Source: Acidobacteria bacterium Mor1
GTDB lineage: Bacteria > Acidobacteriota > Polarisedimenticolia > Polarisedimenticolales > Polarisedimenticolaceae
Assembly: GCA_001664505.1 (NCBI GenBank)
Contig: CP011806.1
Location: forward strand, 2,048,487 to 2,112,486
Reading direction: 5' to 3'
DNA: 64,000 bases
Shown: positions 14,755-23,518 of the stretch, piece by piece
Layout: each line of letters starts with the position of its first letter
Numbering within the stretch: position 1 is the stretch's first letter
The notes under the pieces: generated by a model
What the model was told of the DNA's origin: nothing
Databases searched by the model: none
The model's input: only the letters and a program-made list of their open reading frames with translations
Position numbers and translations under genes: made by a program

Positions 14755-17466
14755 ATGAACGAGTATCGAGGCGAACGGTTGCTGCGCGCCCTGCTGGTCT
14801 GCGCGTTGGCCGTAGCTCTGGCGGCCTGCGCCGGCGCACAAAAGAAACCTGCGCAGCAGCCGGAGGCCGAGCGGGAGCGTACCGAGCGCCGCCCGAGCAA
14901 CTGGTTCATGGAGCAGCGGCTGAGTTCCTCGGGAGTGATCCCGGTCGGCGCCCGGCGCAACGCCCTGGCGGCGATGACCCGGGCCGGGCAAACCGAAGCC
15001 GCAGGAACCTGGATCGCCGAGGGCCCCCAGAACGTCGGCGGCCGAGTGACCGCCATGGGTGTCGACCCCAACGTCTCGTCCCGTATCTGGATCGGCACCG
15101 CCGATGCCGGCGTGTGGCGCTCGGAGGACTCGGGAGTCAACTGGACCCCGGTCTTCGACGACCAGTCGACCCTGTCCATCGGCGCCATCGTCACCCACCC
15201 GACGCTCTCGAACGTGCTCTTCGTGGGCACCGGCGAAGATAACGGCGGCGGGTACTCCTACGACGGCGACGGCATCTACAAGTCCGAAGACGGCGGCAAC
15301 ACCTGGACCCATCTGGGTCTGGCCGAGACCCGCCGGATGCAGCGCATCGCCATCGACCCGACCGACCCCGACGTGCTGTTCGTTGCAGCAGGCGGCGACG
15401 TGTTCAACCGGGACAACAACCGGGGCGTCTACCGCTCGACCGACGGCGGGCAGAATTGGTCACAGGTCCTGTTCGTCGCCGACGACACCGGCGCCATCGA
15501 CGTCCAGATCGACCCCTCGAACCCGAACCGCATCTTCGCCGCCACCTGGCAGCGCATCAGCGAGGGGGCCAACTGGACGGTCAACGGCGTGGAGTGCGGC
15601 GTCTATCGTTCGGTCGACGGCGGCGACAACTGGACCCGGTTGGCGGGCGGGCTGCCCTCCGACGCCGACGTCGGGCGCATCGGCCTGGCCGTCGCCCCGT
15701 CGAACCCCCAGATCGTCTACGCCAACGTGATCGGCTCCAACGGCCGCATCCGCGGCATCTACAAGTCCACCGACTCCGGGGACAACTGGACCAAGGTCAA
15801 CAACTTCATCATCGAGATCGCCTCCAGCGGTTTCTCCTACTACTTCGGCAAGATCCGGGTCGACCCGCTCAACCCCGACGTGGTCTACGTGCTCGATCAA
15901 CAGATGTGGCGGTCGACCAACGGCGGCAACAACTTCAACACCTTCGCCGGTTCGGTTCACGTCGACCACCACGCTCTGCAGGTCGACGGCGCCGGCCGGC
16001 TCTACTCGGGTAACGACGGCGGTTTCTACTCGAGCTTCAACAACGGCGCCAACTGGACCCAGTCGACGACTCTCCAGATCACCCAGTTCTACGACATCGG
16101 CATCGACACCCTCGATCCGAACCGCCGCTTCGGCGGCGCCCAGGACAACGGCACCAACCGCACCACCACCGGCGGGCTCAACGACTGGACCAACGTGCTG
16201 GGCGGTGACGGGATGGAAACCGAGGTGGATCCGACCGACTCCAACTTCGTCTACGCGGAATCACAGTTCGGCAACATCAACCGCTCGGTGGACGGCGGCG
16301 ACAGCTTCACCTCGGCGCAAAACGGCATCGACGGCAGCGAACGAGCCAACTGGGTCACGCCGATCGTGCTCGACCCCACCGTGCCGTCGACCCTCTACAC
16401 CGGCTATCAGCGGGTCTACCGCTCGACGGACCGCGCCCAGAACTGGACGGCGATCAGCCCCGACCTGACCATCTGCCCGACCGACCACTGCGGACCGGAC
16501 TTCGGCGGCGGCAACGACGGCCACGAGGGCGAGGCCCACACCCAGAACCTCATTCGCGAGACCATCACCGCCATCGGCGTATCGCCGGTGGATCCCGACG
16601 TGTTGTGGGCCGGCACCGACAACGGCCTGGTCTGGTCCAGCGGCGACGGCGGCGCCAACTGGACCGAGCGGGAACCCCTGGGCCTGCGCCAGTGGGTCAC
16701 CGACTTCGCGGCGGACCCCTTCGAGGCGGACAAGGTCTACCTGACGGTCACCGGCTACCGGGTCGGCACCAAGGTGCCCTACATGCTGGAGTCCGACGAC
16801 CTCGGCGCCACCTGGCGGGACATCGGCATCGGCCTGCCCCAGGTCCCGACCAACTCGGTGGTGGCCGACCCGCTCTACAAGGGACAGCTCTTCGTCGGGA
16901 CCGACGTCGGGGTGTACCTGACCGACGACGGGGGAACGACCTGGCAACGCCTCGGGGACAACCTGCCCAACGTGGTGATCCAGGATCTGGTGCTGCACCA
17001 GCCCTCCCGCACGCTATACGCCGGAACCTTCGGCCGGGGGCTCCAGACCTTCGACCTGAACCAGCTCCCGGTTCCCGACCGCGACTCCGACGGGGTGCTC
17101 AACGTCGATGATTGCGCCCCCGAGGACGGCGGCAGCTTCGCCTCCCCCGATGAGGTCACCGGCCTGCAGCTGGCGGAAGGCGCCGGGCAGACCGATCTGA
17201 GCTGGGACAGCCTGGCAACCCAGGCCGGCAGCGGTGTGGTCTACGACGTGGCGGTCGGCTCCCTGGCCTCGCTGCAGCTCGACGGCGGAACCGCCAACGC
17301 CGCAGACCTGGTCTGCGGTGCCGCGACCAACGCTACCGGCGACCCCTTCGTGCCGGCGGCCGGCGAGGGGCGCTTCTACCTGGTGCGCGGCCGCAACGTC
17401 TGCGCCGACGGCAGTTGGGGCCGGGACAGCAGCGGCACCCCGAGGACCACGGCGGCCTGCCCCTGA
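14755..17466 (+). CDS. Sortilin/VPS10-like lipoprotein with about 12 Asp-box (BNR) repeats
   Basis: This protein is about 903 aa. The lipoprotein signal LVCALAVALAACAGA places it outside the cytoplasm. The body is built of Asp-box propeller blades (S/T-x-D-x-G-x-x-W): SEDSGVNWTP, SEDGGNTWTH, STDGGQNWSQ, SVDGGDNWTR, STDSGDNWTK, SGDGGANWTE, SDDLGATWRD, TDDGGTTWQR and degenerate copies. Such 10-bladed propellers occur in sortilins and xyloglucanase-like proteins; I see no clear glycosidase acids, so hydrolysis is not claimed. The last 125 residues (from DDCAPEDGG to the terminal ACP) match the C terminus of the Kelch protein at 37397. The ATG at 14755 is preferred over 14749 because AGGGGG then lies 6 bases upstream. 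Confidence 0.87.
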   Translation: MNEYRGERLLRALLVCALAVALAACAGAQKKPAQQPEAERERTERRPSNWFMEQRLSSSGVIPVGARRNALAAMTRAGQTEAAGTWIAEGPQNVGGRVTAMGVDPNVSSRIWIGTADAGVWRSEDSGVNWTPVFDDQSTLSIGAIVTHPTLSNVLFVGTGEDNGGGYSYDGDGIYKSEDGGNTWTHLGLAETRRMQRIAIDPTDPDVLFVAAGGDVFNRDNNRGVYRSTDGGQNWSQVLFVADDTGAIDVQIDPSNPNRIFAATWQRISEGANWTVNGVECGVYRSVDGGDNWTRLAGGLPSDADVGRIGLAVAPSNPQIVYANVIGSNGRIRGIYKSTDSGDNWTKVNNFIIEIASSGFSYYFGKIRVDPLNPDVVYVLDQQMWRSTNGGNNFNTFAGSVHVDHHALQVDGAGRLYSGNDGGFYSSFNNGANWTQSTTLQITQFYDIGIDTLDPNRRFGGAQDNGTNRTTTGGLNDWTNVLGGDGMETEVDPTDSNFVYAESQFGNINRSVDGGDSFTSAQNGIDGSERANWVTPIVLDPTVPSTLYTGYQRVYRSTDRAQNWTAISPDLTICPTDHCGPDFGGGNDGHEGEAHTQNLIRETITAIGVSPVDPDVLWAGTDNGLVWSSGDGGANWTEREPLGLRQWVTDFAADPFEADKVYLTVTGYRVGTKVPYMLESDDLGATWRDIGIGLPQVPTNSVVADPLYKGQLFVGTDVGVYLTDDGGTTWQRLGDNLPNVVIQDLVLHQPSRTLYAGTFGRGLQTFDLNQLPVPDRDSDGVLNVDDCAPEDGGSFASPDEVTGLQLAEGAGQTDLSWDSLATQAGSGVVYDVAVGSLASLQLDGGTANAADLVCGAATNATGDPFVPAAGEGRFYLVRGRNVCADGSWGRDSSGTPRTTAACP

Positions 17467-17474
17467 GGCCGTAG

Positions 17475-18254
17475 CTAGGGCGCCGCGCTCTTCGCGGCGC
17501 TTCGCAGTTGCTTCAACATCTCCCGGGCATTGTCGTTGCCCGGATCGAGTTGGAGGGACAGCTCGTAGTGCTCGATGGCACCGGCGTGATTGCCGGCGGC
17601 GGCCAGGCCCTCGCCGAGGCTGTCGTGGGCGTTGGCCGACTGCGGGTACATCTCGACGTTCAATTCGAACACCTGGACCGCGTCGACGGGCTTCTCCTCG
17701 GCGAGCATCTGGTAGCCGACCTGGTTCAGCACGTGTTCGCCGAAGTCGAAGGTGCCCCGTCCGTGGTACGTGGCCCGCAGATCGCGGTAGCGGGCGACGA
17801 CCGCGCCGGCGCCGGCACCCTCGGCGGCGTAGGCGTCACGCAGCTCCTCGGCCAGCGTCGTCGGCCGGGCGTGGCCGCGATGACAGGTGTGGCACCACAT
17901 GTTGACCCGCGCAGGCCCGCCGGGTTCGATGGTGCGCAGCTTCTTGTTGATGTCCCCGAGCATGTCCAGCATCACCCGGGCGGTCTGTTTCTTCGGGTTC
18001 GCGTCGGAGACGAAGTCGTAGGCTCCCAGCGGAGCCCCTTCCTCGCCGTCGTGACAGTGGGAACAGCGCACTCCGAGAGCGCTGGTGAAGCCGGTCATCA
18101 CCGCCCGCAGGTTCTCGGCGGGCAGGTCTGCGGGGAGCGAGGTGAGATTCTCCGCTCGTTCCGGCCAGCTGAAGGGCGCCGGCTCCTCGGCGAAGACGGC
18201 AGCGCCTGCGAGGAGCGTCGAGAGAACGAACAGACGGGCAGGACGTCGTGACAT
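17475..18254 (-). CDS. Exported c-type cytochrome (CytoC_RC type) with TPR
   Basis: This is a 259-aa protein with a signal peptide (LFVLSTLLAGAAVFAE). Two haem-binding motifs, CSHCH (about residue 64) and CHTCH (about 120), sit in an arrangement (LPAENLRAVMTGFTSALGVRCSHCHDG ... ARVMLDMLGDINKKL ... VNMWCHTCHRG) typical of the photosynthetic-reaction-centre cytochrome-like family, which is frequent in non-photosynthetic Acidobacteriota. The C-terminal third is a TPR region (VFELNVEMYPQSANAHDSLGE, AIEHYELSLQLDPGNDNA). The role is probably periplasmic electron transfer or redox sensing. It converges with the propeller gene, with 8 bases between the two stops. Confidence 0.88.
   Translation of the reverse strand: MSRRPARLFVLSTLLAGAAVFAEEPAPFSWPERAENLTSLPADLPAENLRAVMTGFTSALGVRCSHCHDGEEGAPLGAYDFVSDANPKKQTARVMLDMLGDINKKLRTIEPGGPARVNMWCHTCHRGHARPTTLAEELRDAYAAEGAGAGAVVARYRDLRATYHGRGTFDFGEHVLNQVGYQMLAEEKPVDAVQVFELNVEMYPQSANAHDSLGEGLAAAGNHAGAIEHYELSLQLDPGNDNAREMLKQLRSAAKSAAP
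17480..17500. terminator. Hairpin between convergent genes
   Basis: A perfect 8-base stem (GCGCCGCG/CGCGGCGC) with a 5-base loop lies just after the propeller stop and inside the last codons of the cytochrome. There is no T run, so intrinsic termination is uncertain. Confidence 0.3.
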
Positions 18255-18312
18255 GGATCCCCCACGAACGCCCCTGCCCCAAGCTTACCCCAACGGGGCC
18301 ACCAGGAGACGG

Positions 18313-19110
18313 CTAGCCTTCGCGGCTCGCTTCCAGGGCGTAGACCAGGGGCAGCTTGTCACCGAAGGGTTCGAGCCGGTACTTGCGTTCAGCGACCTTG
18401 ACCACCTTCTCGAAGCAGTCGTAAGGGCTGTAGTCGAATTCCTCCAGCCGCTCGAGGCGCAGCCCCTGCTTCAAGAGCGCGGTGACCACCTCGCCCAGGC
18501 CGTGGTTCCAGCCGACCGACTCGATCTCCTGGTCCTCGCCCCCGTCGGTGTAGGTTCCCTGCTGGGTGAAACGCAGCGGGCCGCGGTTGAAGTAGGCCTC
18601 CTCGATGAAGGAGAGCTTCTCGTCCCACATCCAGACCAGCGGGTGGAACTCGATCAACAGCAGCTTGCCGCCGGGAGCCAGGTAGCGCCGCACGATCTCC
18701 GCCCAGCGATCCATGTCCGGCAGCCAGCCCAGCACGCCGTACGAGGTGTAAACCCGGTCGAATTCCCCGTCGAGGTGGTCGGGGAGCGAATAGAGGTCGC
18801 AGCAGACGAACTCGGCGTCGAGACCCATTTCATCGTTCAGGCCGCGTGCGGCGCGGATCGCCGCGTCGGAAAGATCGACTCCGGTGACCTTGGCGCCCAG
18901 CCGTGCCAGGGAGAGGGAATCCTGACCGAAGTGGCACTGGAGATGCAGGATGCGCCGGCCGCGCACATCGCCGAGGATGCCCTTCTCGATCTCGTTGAGG
19001 GAGCAGGCGCCTTTCCGGAAGGCATCGACATCGTAGAACTTGGACTCGAGGTGGATCGCCGTGCGGCGGTTCCAGGCCTCGCGATTGGTCTCGAAGGCGT
19101 CGTCACTCAT
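18313..19110 (-). CDS. Class I SAM-dependent methyltransferase
   Basis: This is a 265-aa cytoplasmic protein. A motif-I-like stretch (RILHLQCHFGQDSLSLARLGAK) and the acidic residue in VTGVDLSD define the SAM site; LAPGGKLLLIEFHP is the usual post-motif strand. The HLQCHFGQD variant occurs in many ubiquinone/menaquinone-type or small-molecule methyltransferases. The start codon overlaps the stop of the antiporter gene by one base (TGATG), so it is the last gene of a three-gene operon. The substrate is not predictable. Confidence 0.85.
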   Translation of the reverse strand: MSDDAFETNREAWNRRTAIHLESKFYDVDAFRKGACSLNEIEKGILGDVRGRRILHLQCHFGQDSLSLARLGAKVTGVDLSDAAIRAARGLNDEMGLDAEFVCCDLYSLPDHLDGEFDRVYTSYGVLGWLPDMDRWAEIVRRYLAPGGKLLLIEFHPLVWMWDEKLSFIEEAYFNRGPLRFTQQGTYTDGGEDQEIESVGWNHGLGEVVTALLKQGLRLERLEEFDYSPYDCFEKVVKVAERKYRLEPFGDKLPLVYALEASREG

Positions 19111-20567
19111 CAGGCATCTCCCTGGTTCGGATCACCCCGGCGTGAATCCCCCTGGGCCCGCCGGATACCGAAGCCGCTGCGGCGATAGGCCGCGGCCAAC
19201 AGCAGCGAACAGACCGGACCGCCGTAGCAGAAAGCCGCCCAGGGAAGATAGCGCACCGTCGGTACTCCCAGGGTCGTGGCCATGAAGATCGCCGAGACGG
19301 TCCAGGGCATCAGCGGCTCGACGATGGTGACCGAATCCTCGAGAGAGCGAGAGAGGTTCTGAGGCGCCAGCCCCTGGCGCCGGTATGCGTCCCGGAACAA
19401 GCCGCCGACCACCAGAGCCGTGACTCCGCCGTGACTGGTCACGCCGATCATCGTCGCGCCGGCGGCCATGGTCGCGGCGATCAACCCGAAGACCGAGCGT
19501 ACCGAGCGCAGCAGCGCCGAGATCAGCCGGTCCAGCGCCCCCGAGACATCCATCGCTCCGGCCAGCAGGAACGCCGCCAGGATGACCAGCAGCGTGCCGG
19601 CCATGGAGTTCATGCCCCCGCGGGAAACCAGCGTGACGAATGCGGGGTCGAGGGAGCCCGGATCGAATCCGCGGGATGCGACCATCTCCGGGCGGAACCC
19701 GAGCACCGCCGACTCCAGCCCGTGCTGCAGGCTGAAGCCCCTGAAGAGGCCGAGAGCGACGGCGACCAACGATGACGCTCCGATGGCCAGCGCAGCGGGC
19801 ACCCGGGTGACGATTCCCGCGACCACCACCAGCAGCGGCAGGAGCGCGACCGCTCCCGGGGCGTAGACCCGTTCGATCTCGGCCAGCAGCGCCGCCGCCG
19901 CTCCTGCGCCCTCCCCTTCGACGCCTCCGGCCCACAGATAGAGAACGACGCAGACGGCGAAGGAGGGCACGGCGGTGTAGAGCATGTGCCGCACGTGGGC
20001 GTAGAGATCGGCGCCGGCGCCGAGAGCGCTGATGTTGGTCGAATCCGACAGAGGCGAGAGCTTGTCGCCGAAGTAGGCGCCCGAGACCACTGCTCCCGCG
20101 GTCAGCGCCGGGTCGGCCCCCAGGGCGCCGGCCATGCCCATCAGCGCCACCCCCATGGTCCCCGCCGAACCCCAGGAGGTCCCGGTACCGAGGGACATCA
20201 GCGCCGTTGCCAGGAAAGCGGTCAGGGTGAAGTACGCCGGGTCGATCAGCTGAATGCCGAAGTAGACCAGCGCCGGAATGGTGCCTCCCAGCATCCAGGT
20301 GCCGATCAACATGCCGATGGCGAGCAGGATCAGGATCGCCGGCAGCACCGCCGCCAACTTCTCGCCGGTGGCCCGCTGGATGTCGAGCCAATCGCGACCC
20401 CGGGAAACGGCGATCACACCGGCGACCAGGGCAGCCCCGAGCAAGATCAGGATCAGCAGGTCGGTGCTCATCTCGAGGCGGGTCAGGCCGAAGATGAACA
20501 GCGCCAGCATCACGCCGAGGGGCGCGGCGGCGGCGGCCAGGGAGATCGGACGGCGTTCCTCAGTCAC
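19110..20567 (-). CDS. NhaC-family Na+/H+ antiporter
   Basis: This 485-aa integral membrane protein has about 11-12 predicted helices. Recognisable segments are LGTGTSWGSAGTMGVALMGM and GAVVSGAYFGDKLSPLSDSTN, hallmarks of the Na_H_antiporter (NhaC) family, plus MAAGATMIGVTSHGG and SLEDSVTIVEPLMPWTVSAI near the C terminus. Members exchange Na+ for H+ or organic anions across the inner membrane (for example malate-lactate MleN). The GTG start at 20567 lies 8 bases inside the 3' end of the PLP enzyme. Operon position next to a transsulfuration-type enzyme could indicate exchange of an amino-acid-related solute; this is inference. Confidence 0.9.
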   Translation of the reverse strand: MTEERRPISLAAAAAPLGVMLALFIFGLTRLEMSTDLLILILLGAALVAGVIAVSRGRDWLDIQRATGEKLAAVLPAILILLAIGMLIGTWMLGGTIPALVYFGIQLIDPAYFTLTAFLATALMSLGTGTSWGSAGTMGVALMGMAGALGADPALTAGAVVSGAYFGDKLSPLSDSTNISALGAGADLYAHVRHMLYTAVPSFAVCVVLYLWAGGVEGEGAGAAAALLAEIERVYAPGAVALLPLLVVVAGIVTRVPAALAIGASSLVAVALGLFRGFSLQHGLESAVLGFRPEMVASRGFDPGSLDPAFVTLVSRGGMNSMAGTLLVILAAFLLAGAMDVSGALDRLISALLRSVRSVFGLIAATMAAGATMIGVTSHGGVTALVVGGLFRDAYRRQGLAPQNLSRSLEDSVTIVEPLMPWTVSAIFMATTLGVPTVRYLPWAAFCYGGPVCSLLLAAAYRRSGFGIRRAQGDSRRGDPNQGDA

Positions 20568-21738
20568 CGCGCAACGCCCGGTCGAGATCCTCGATCAGGA
20601 GTTCCGGCGGCTCCAGGCCGACCGAAAGGCGAATCAACCCCGGCGGGATCCCCATGGCGTCGGCGTTGGCCGGGCCGCCGCTGGTCTTGGCCGCCGGCGC
20701 CACGGCCAGGCTCTCGACCCCGCCCCAGCTGACGGCGGTATGGAAGTAGCGCAGCCGGTCGATCACCCGGCGGACCTCCTGCCCCAGCCTTTCGGGGGCA
20801 CCGTCGAGGCGCAGACTGACCATGCCGTTGCCGCCGCGTAGTTGCCGGGCGGCAAGAGAGCCCGGCTCGTCCACGTCGGGGTAGTAGACCTCGGCGACCC
20901 GGGAGTGTCCGGCCAGGAAGGCGGCGACCTCCCGCCCCCCTCTCTCGTGCTGCTCCAGGCGCGCCGGCAGGGTTCGCAGCCCGCGGATCAAGAGCCACGC
21001 GTCATGAGGGCTCAGGGTGCTGCCGAGCTGCATGAAGCCTTCGTGAAAGATCCGCTCGTAGAGATCCTCTCGCGTGACCAACACCCCACCGACCACATCG
21101 CTGTGGCCGCCGATGTATTTGGTGCAGGTGTGCATCGAGATATCGATCCCCTGGGTCAGGGGCTTCTGCAAAAGCGGCGTGGCCCAGGAGTTGTCGATGG
21201 CGGTCAGGATGCCCCGCTCCCGGGCCAGGGCCGCGAGGGCCGGCACGTCGAGGACCCGGTTGAGCATGGAGCCCGGACTCTCGAACCAGATCAGCCGGGT
21301 GTCGGGCCGCAGAGCAGAGGCGACGGCGTCTGTTCCGAGATCCAGCACCACGTCATGTTCGATGCCGAATCGCTCCAGGCTCCCCGCAAGCTTGACCGTC
21401 GGCCCGTAGTTCTGGTTGACGAACAGGATGTGGTCGCCCCGAGAGAGGAGCGCGAAGAAGATCGCGGCGATCGCACCGATTCCCGAGGCGAAGGCGATGC
21501 CCGCATCCCCCTGTTCGAGGCGAGCCAGCTTCCGCTCCAGTTCGGCCACCGTCGGATTGCGGCCTCGGGTATAGACGAAGTTGGCGTGCTCGGCGGCGAG
21601 CCCCTGGGCCAGGCGCTCGAAGGACTCCTGGACGAACAGCGAGCTCTGATAGATCGGCGGCATGACCGCGCCCTGATGGGCCGCGAGGTCCTCATCGTGG
21701 CCCAGACAGAGCGCCACGTCCTGGGGATCGAGTTTCAT
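20560..21738 (-). CDS. Cys/Met metabolism PLP-dependent enzyme (cystathionine lyase-like)
   Basis: This protein is about 392 aa and belongs to the transsulfuration family. Features: the YTRGRNPTVAELERKLARLE phosphate-binding loop, GIAFASGIGAIAAIFFALLS, ESPGSMLNRVLDVPAL, and the PLP lysine in MHTCTKYIGGHSDVVGG; the C terminus IRLSVGLEPPELLIEDLDRAL is typical. It could be a cystathionine beta- or gamma-lyase or a methionine gamma-lyase; the sequence alone does not decide. The start at 21738 is chosen because AGGA lies 6 bases upstream; ATG at 21747 is the alternative. First gene of the PLP enzyme - NhaC - methyltransferase operon. Confidence 0.9.
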   Translation of the reverse strand: MKLDPQDVALCLGHDEDLAAHQGAVMPPIYQSSLFVQESFERLAQGLAAEHANFVYTRGRNPTVAELERKLARLEQGDAGIAFASGIGAIAAIFFALLSRGDHILFVNQNYGPTVKLAGSLERFGIEHDVVLDLGTDAVASALRPDTRLIWFESPGSMLNRVLDVPALAALARERGILTAIDNSWATPLLQKPLTQGIDISMHTCTKYIGGHSDVVGGVLVTREDLYERIFHEGFMQLGSTLSPHDAWLLIRGLRTLPARLEQHERGGREVAAFLAGHSRVAEVYYPDVDEPGSLAARQLRGGNGMVSLRLDGAPERLGQEVRRVIDRLRYFHTAVSWGGVESLAVAPAAKTSGGPANADAMGIPPGLIRLSVGLEPPELLIEDLDRALRGD

Positions 21739-22065
21739 GACGCGCATCCTATCGCGGACCGGGCCGCAGGCGGCGCCAATCGTCAATTGTCGTCGGGAGT
21801 CGGGCCTGGCCGTGACGCTCGACGGCACGAGGAAACCGGTGCCTACCCCGAATTGCCGACGGCCCGCTTTCGGCGTTGCGCTTTTGAAATCCCCAGCAGC
21901 TGCGATTCCTGCGTAACCGCATCATCCGCAAACAGTTGCACTGGTGACTTGAGGCTGGCGGGGTTTTCGGCGATCGGTATTGGGATTTCCCGCGAATCGA
22001 TAATCTTGAGTAGGCATGGAACTCGCAATTCCCGGGGCACGCTCAATCGATCAAGGGAGATCACC
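21739..22065. other. Divergent intergenic region (327 bases)
   Basis: This region separates the minus-strand PLP operon from the plus-strand gene at 22066 and is noticeably less GC-rich than its surroundings from about 21890 to 22050. GATAAT at 21999-22004 is a plausible plus-strand -10 without a clear -35. I see no gene, tRNA or repeat in it. Confidence 0.4.
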
Positions 22066-22515
22066 GTGTTCCGTTCCGTCGCCAGCCTCAAGTTCGTTAT
22101 CGCTCTCGTCCTGACCTTCACCCTCGGTGCCGCGGCCCACGCCGCCGGCGAACGGCTCACCGTCGAGCTGCATCAACCCTTTGAAGTCAACGGCACCGTC
22201 TACGACGGCGGCCAGGTCTCGGTAAAGGTCCTGCGCCAGCACACCCCCTCGATCGCTCTGAGCGAGGTGTGGGTCGGCGATCAGTGTGTCGGCATGCTGA
22301 TGGCCCACCGCTCCGACGCTCCGGCGCTCCCGAACAGTGAGGACACCCTGGTGTTCCGCCGCTCGGCGGCAGGCCACCTGCAGCTCGTCGGCTACGCTCT
22401 CCGGGGCCAGGCGGACAACTCGCTGTACGGCTACGGAAAGAACTCCCGGGACGTGCGCGCCCAGTGGCGTGCCCCCCAGGCGGCCGATGAGGCCGTGCTC
22501 GTCGCCTCTCGCTGA
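22066..22515 (+). CDS. Small exported protein of unknown function
   Basis: This is a 149-aa protein with a signal peptide (KFVIALVLTFTLGAAAHAAG). The mature part has beta-rich segments (RLTVELHQPFEVNGTVYDGG, LVFRRSAAGHLQLVGYALRG) and one Cys (VGDQCVGML). I do not recognise the family. GTG at 22066 follows GGGAGA and starts the signal peptide directly. The frame stays open far upstream, but that part has no exported-protein start and lies antisense to the PLP gene. A strong terminator follows. Confidence 0.75.
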   Translation: MFRSVASLKFVIALVLTFTLGAAAHAAGERLTVELHQPFEVNGTVYDGGQVSVKVLRQHTPSIALSEVWVGDQCVGMLMAHRSDAPALPNSEDTLVFRRSAAGHLQLVGYALRGQADNSLYGYGKNSRDVRAQWRAPQAADEAVLVASR

Positions 22516-22551
22516 TTCCGAAATCGAATTCCCTCCCCCCCACCACGCACT

Positions 22552-22581
22552 CGGCGCCGGGCAACCGGCGCCGTTTTTTTT
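22552..22581 (+). terminator. Rho-independent terminator after the 22066 gene
   Basis: A 9-base stem CGGCGCCGG / CCGGCGCCG with a GCAA loop is followed by eight T residues. Confidence 0.9.
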
Positions 22582-22679
22582 GCCCGGACAGGTGTCCGCC
22601 CGAAGGCCGCAGGACGGACCGGAATCCTGTTGAGAGACGGGCTTGCGGCCGCACCGTCGGGGAGGGAGACGGCGCGGGT

Positions 22680-23390
22680 TCAGGCCCGGCGGGCCCGGGA
22701 TACCCCGCGGTCCGAGGGCACGAACATCAGCGCCGCAACTCCTTGATGGACCGAGAGATCGAGCTGGCGCCCGGTGAGGTTGCTCAGCCCCAGCGAACCC
22801 GGGTTGAGGCGCTTGCGACGCATGGTCCAGCGGGTCCCCCGCAGGCTGACCGTCGCCCTTCCGCAGGGGGCCAGAAGCGACACCGTTCGGTTGGAAACCG
22901 TGGCGACCCGGCACCCCTTGTGGGTCAGGATCACGATGCCCCGGTCGGTAGGGGCCAGGATGCCGGCGAACTTCTTCGACCAGGACCCGAGCTCCAGCAG
23001 GTTGGCCCACTCGTGGTCCATGCGGCCGCCCGCCAGGCCCGCGACCAACACCACGTGAACCCCTCGGCGATGAGCCGCCTTCAAGGCCGCGCCCAGATCG
23101 CTGATGTCCTTGTCGCGGGGCAACAGAATGCGGGGAACGTCTTCAGGAAGAGAGGTCGCCGAGTCGCCGTCTCCGACGAACAGGTCCGGCTGGCGCTTGG
23201 CGCTGCGACAGGTTTCGATACCCCCGTCGACGGCGACCATCAAGCAACTGTCGGCGAGGGCGCTGACGAAGCCGGCTGCCCGCTTCAACTCCGCGGTGGT
23301 GCTGCCCTGCAGAACGAGCAGCGCTCCGCGCACCTTCCCCCTCAGTCCCTTCAATTGAATCTCGGGACGATCGCCCGCGGCAGCCGCCAT
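22680..23390 (-). CDS. Thiamine pyrophosphokinase-like protein
   Basis: This 236-aa protein has the thiamine pyrophosphokinase pattern: VAVDGGIETCRSAKRQPDLFVGDGDS (nucleotide/thiamine site), LLPRDKDISDLGAAL in place of the usual DKxxTD segment, and VLVAGLAGGRMDHEWANLLEL (GGRxDHxxAN). Members transfer pyrophosphate from ATP to thiamine to give thiamine diphosphate. The C-terminal half (VSLLAPCGRATVSLRGTRWTM) fits the beta-sandwich domain. The start at 23390 follows a GGAAGGGAAGG purine run. It lies downstream of lon on the same strand, separated by the lon terminator, so it probably has its own promoter in the 128-base gap. Confidence 0.8.
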   Translation of the reverse strand: MAAAAGDRPEIQLKGLRGKVRGALLVLQGSTTAELKRAAGFVSALADSCLMVAVDGGIETCRSAKRQPDLFVGDGDSATSLPEDVPRILLPRDKDISDLGAALKAAHRRGVHVVLVAGLAGGRMDHEWANLLELGSWSKKFAGILAPTDRGIVILTHKGCRVATVSNRTVSLLAPCGRATVSLRGTRWTMRRKRLNPGSLGLSNLTGRQLDLSVHQGVAALMFVPSDRGVSRARRA

Positions 23391-23460
23391 CCTTCCCTTC
23401 CCCGTGCTGGCTCTGGTGGAAACACCCGAGCGTACCGCAGGAACGGAGCAAGCCGCAAGA

Positions 23461-23489
23461 CGAAAGAGGCCCGCCTTGCGGCGGGCCTC
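23461..23489 (-). terminator. Rho-independent terminator of lon
   Basis: On the minus strand a 10-base stem (GAGGCCCGCC/GGCGGGCCTC, 23466-23489) with a 4-base loop is followed by TTTCG, about 30 bases after the lon stop. Confidence 0.7.
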
Positions 23490-23518
23490 ACAGCAAACGT
23501 CAAAACTTCGAGTCGGTA

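Noticed and set aside
20842-22065. Extended frame upstream of the small exported protein, reaching back into the PLP enzyme region
   Set aside because: It is antisense to a clear PLP enzyme. The real start is the GTG at 22066 with ribosome-binding site and signal peptide.
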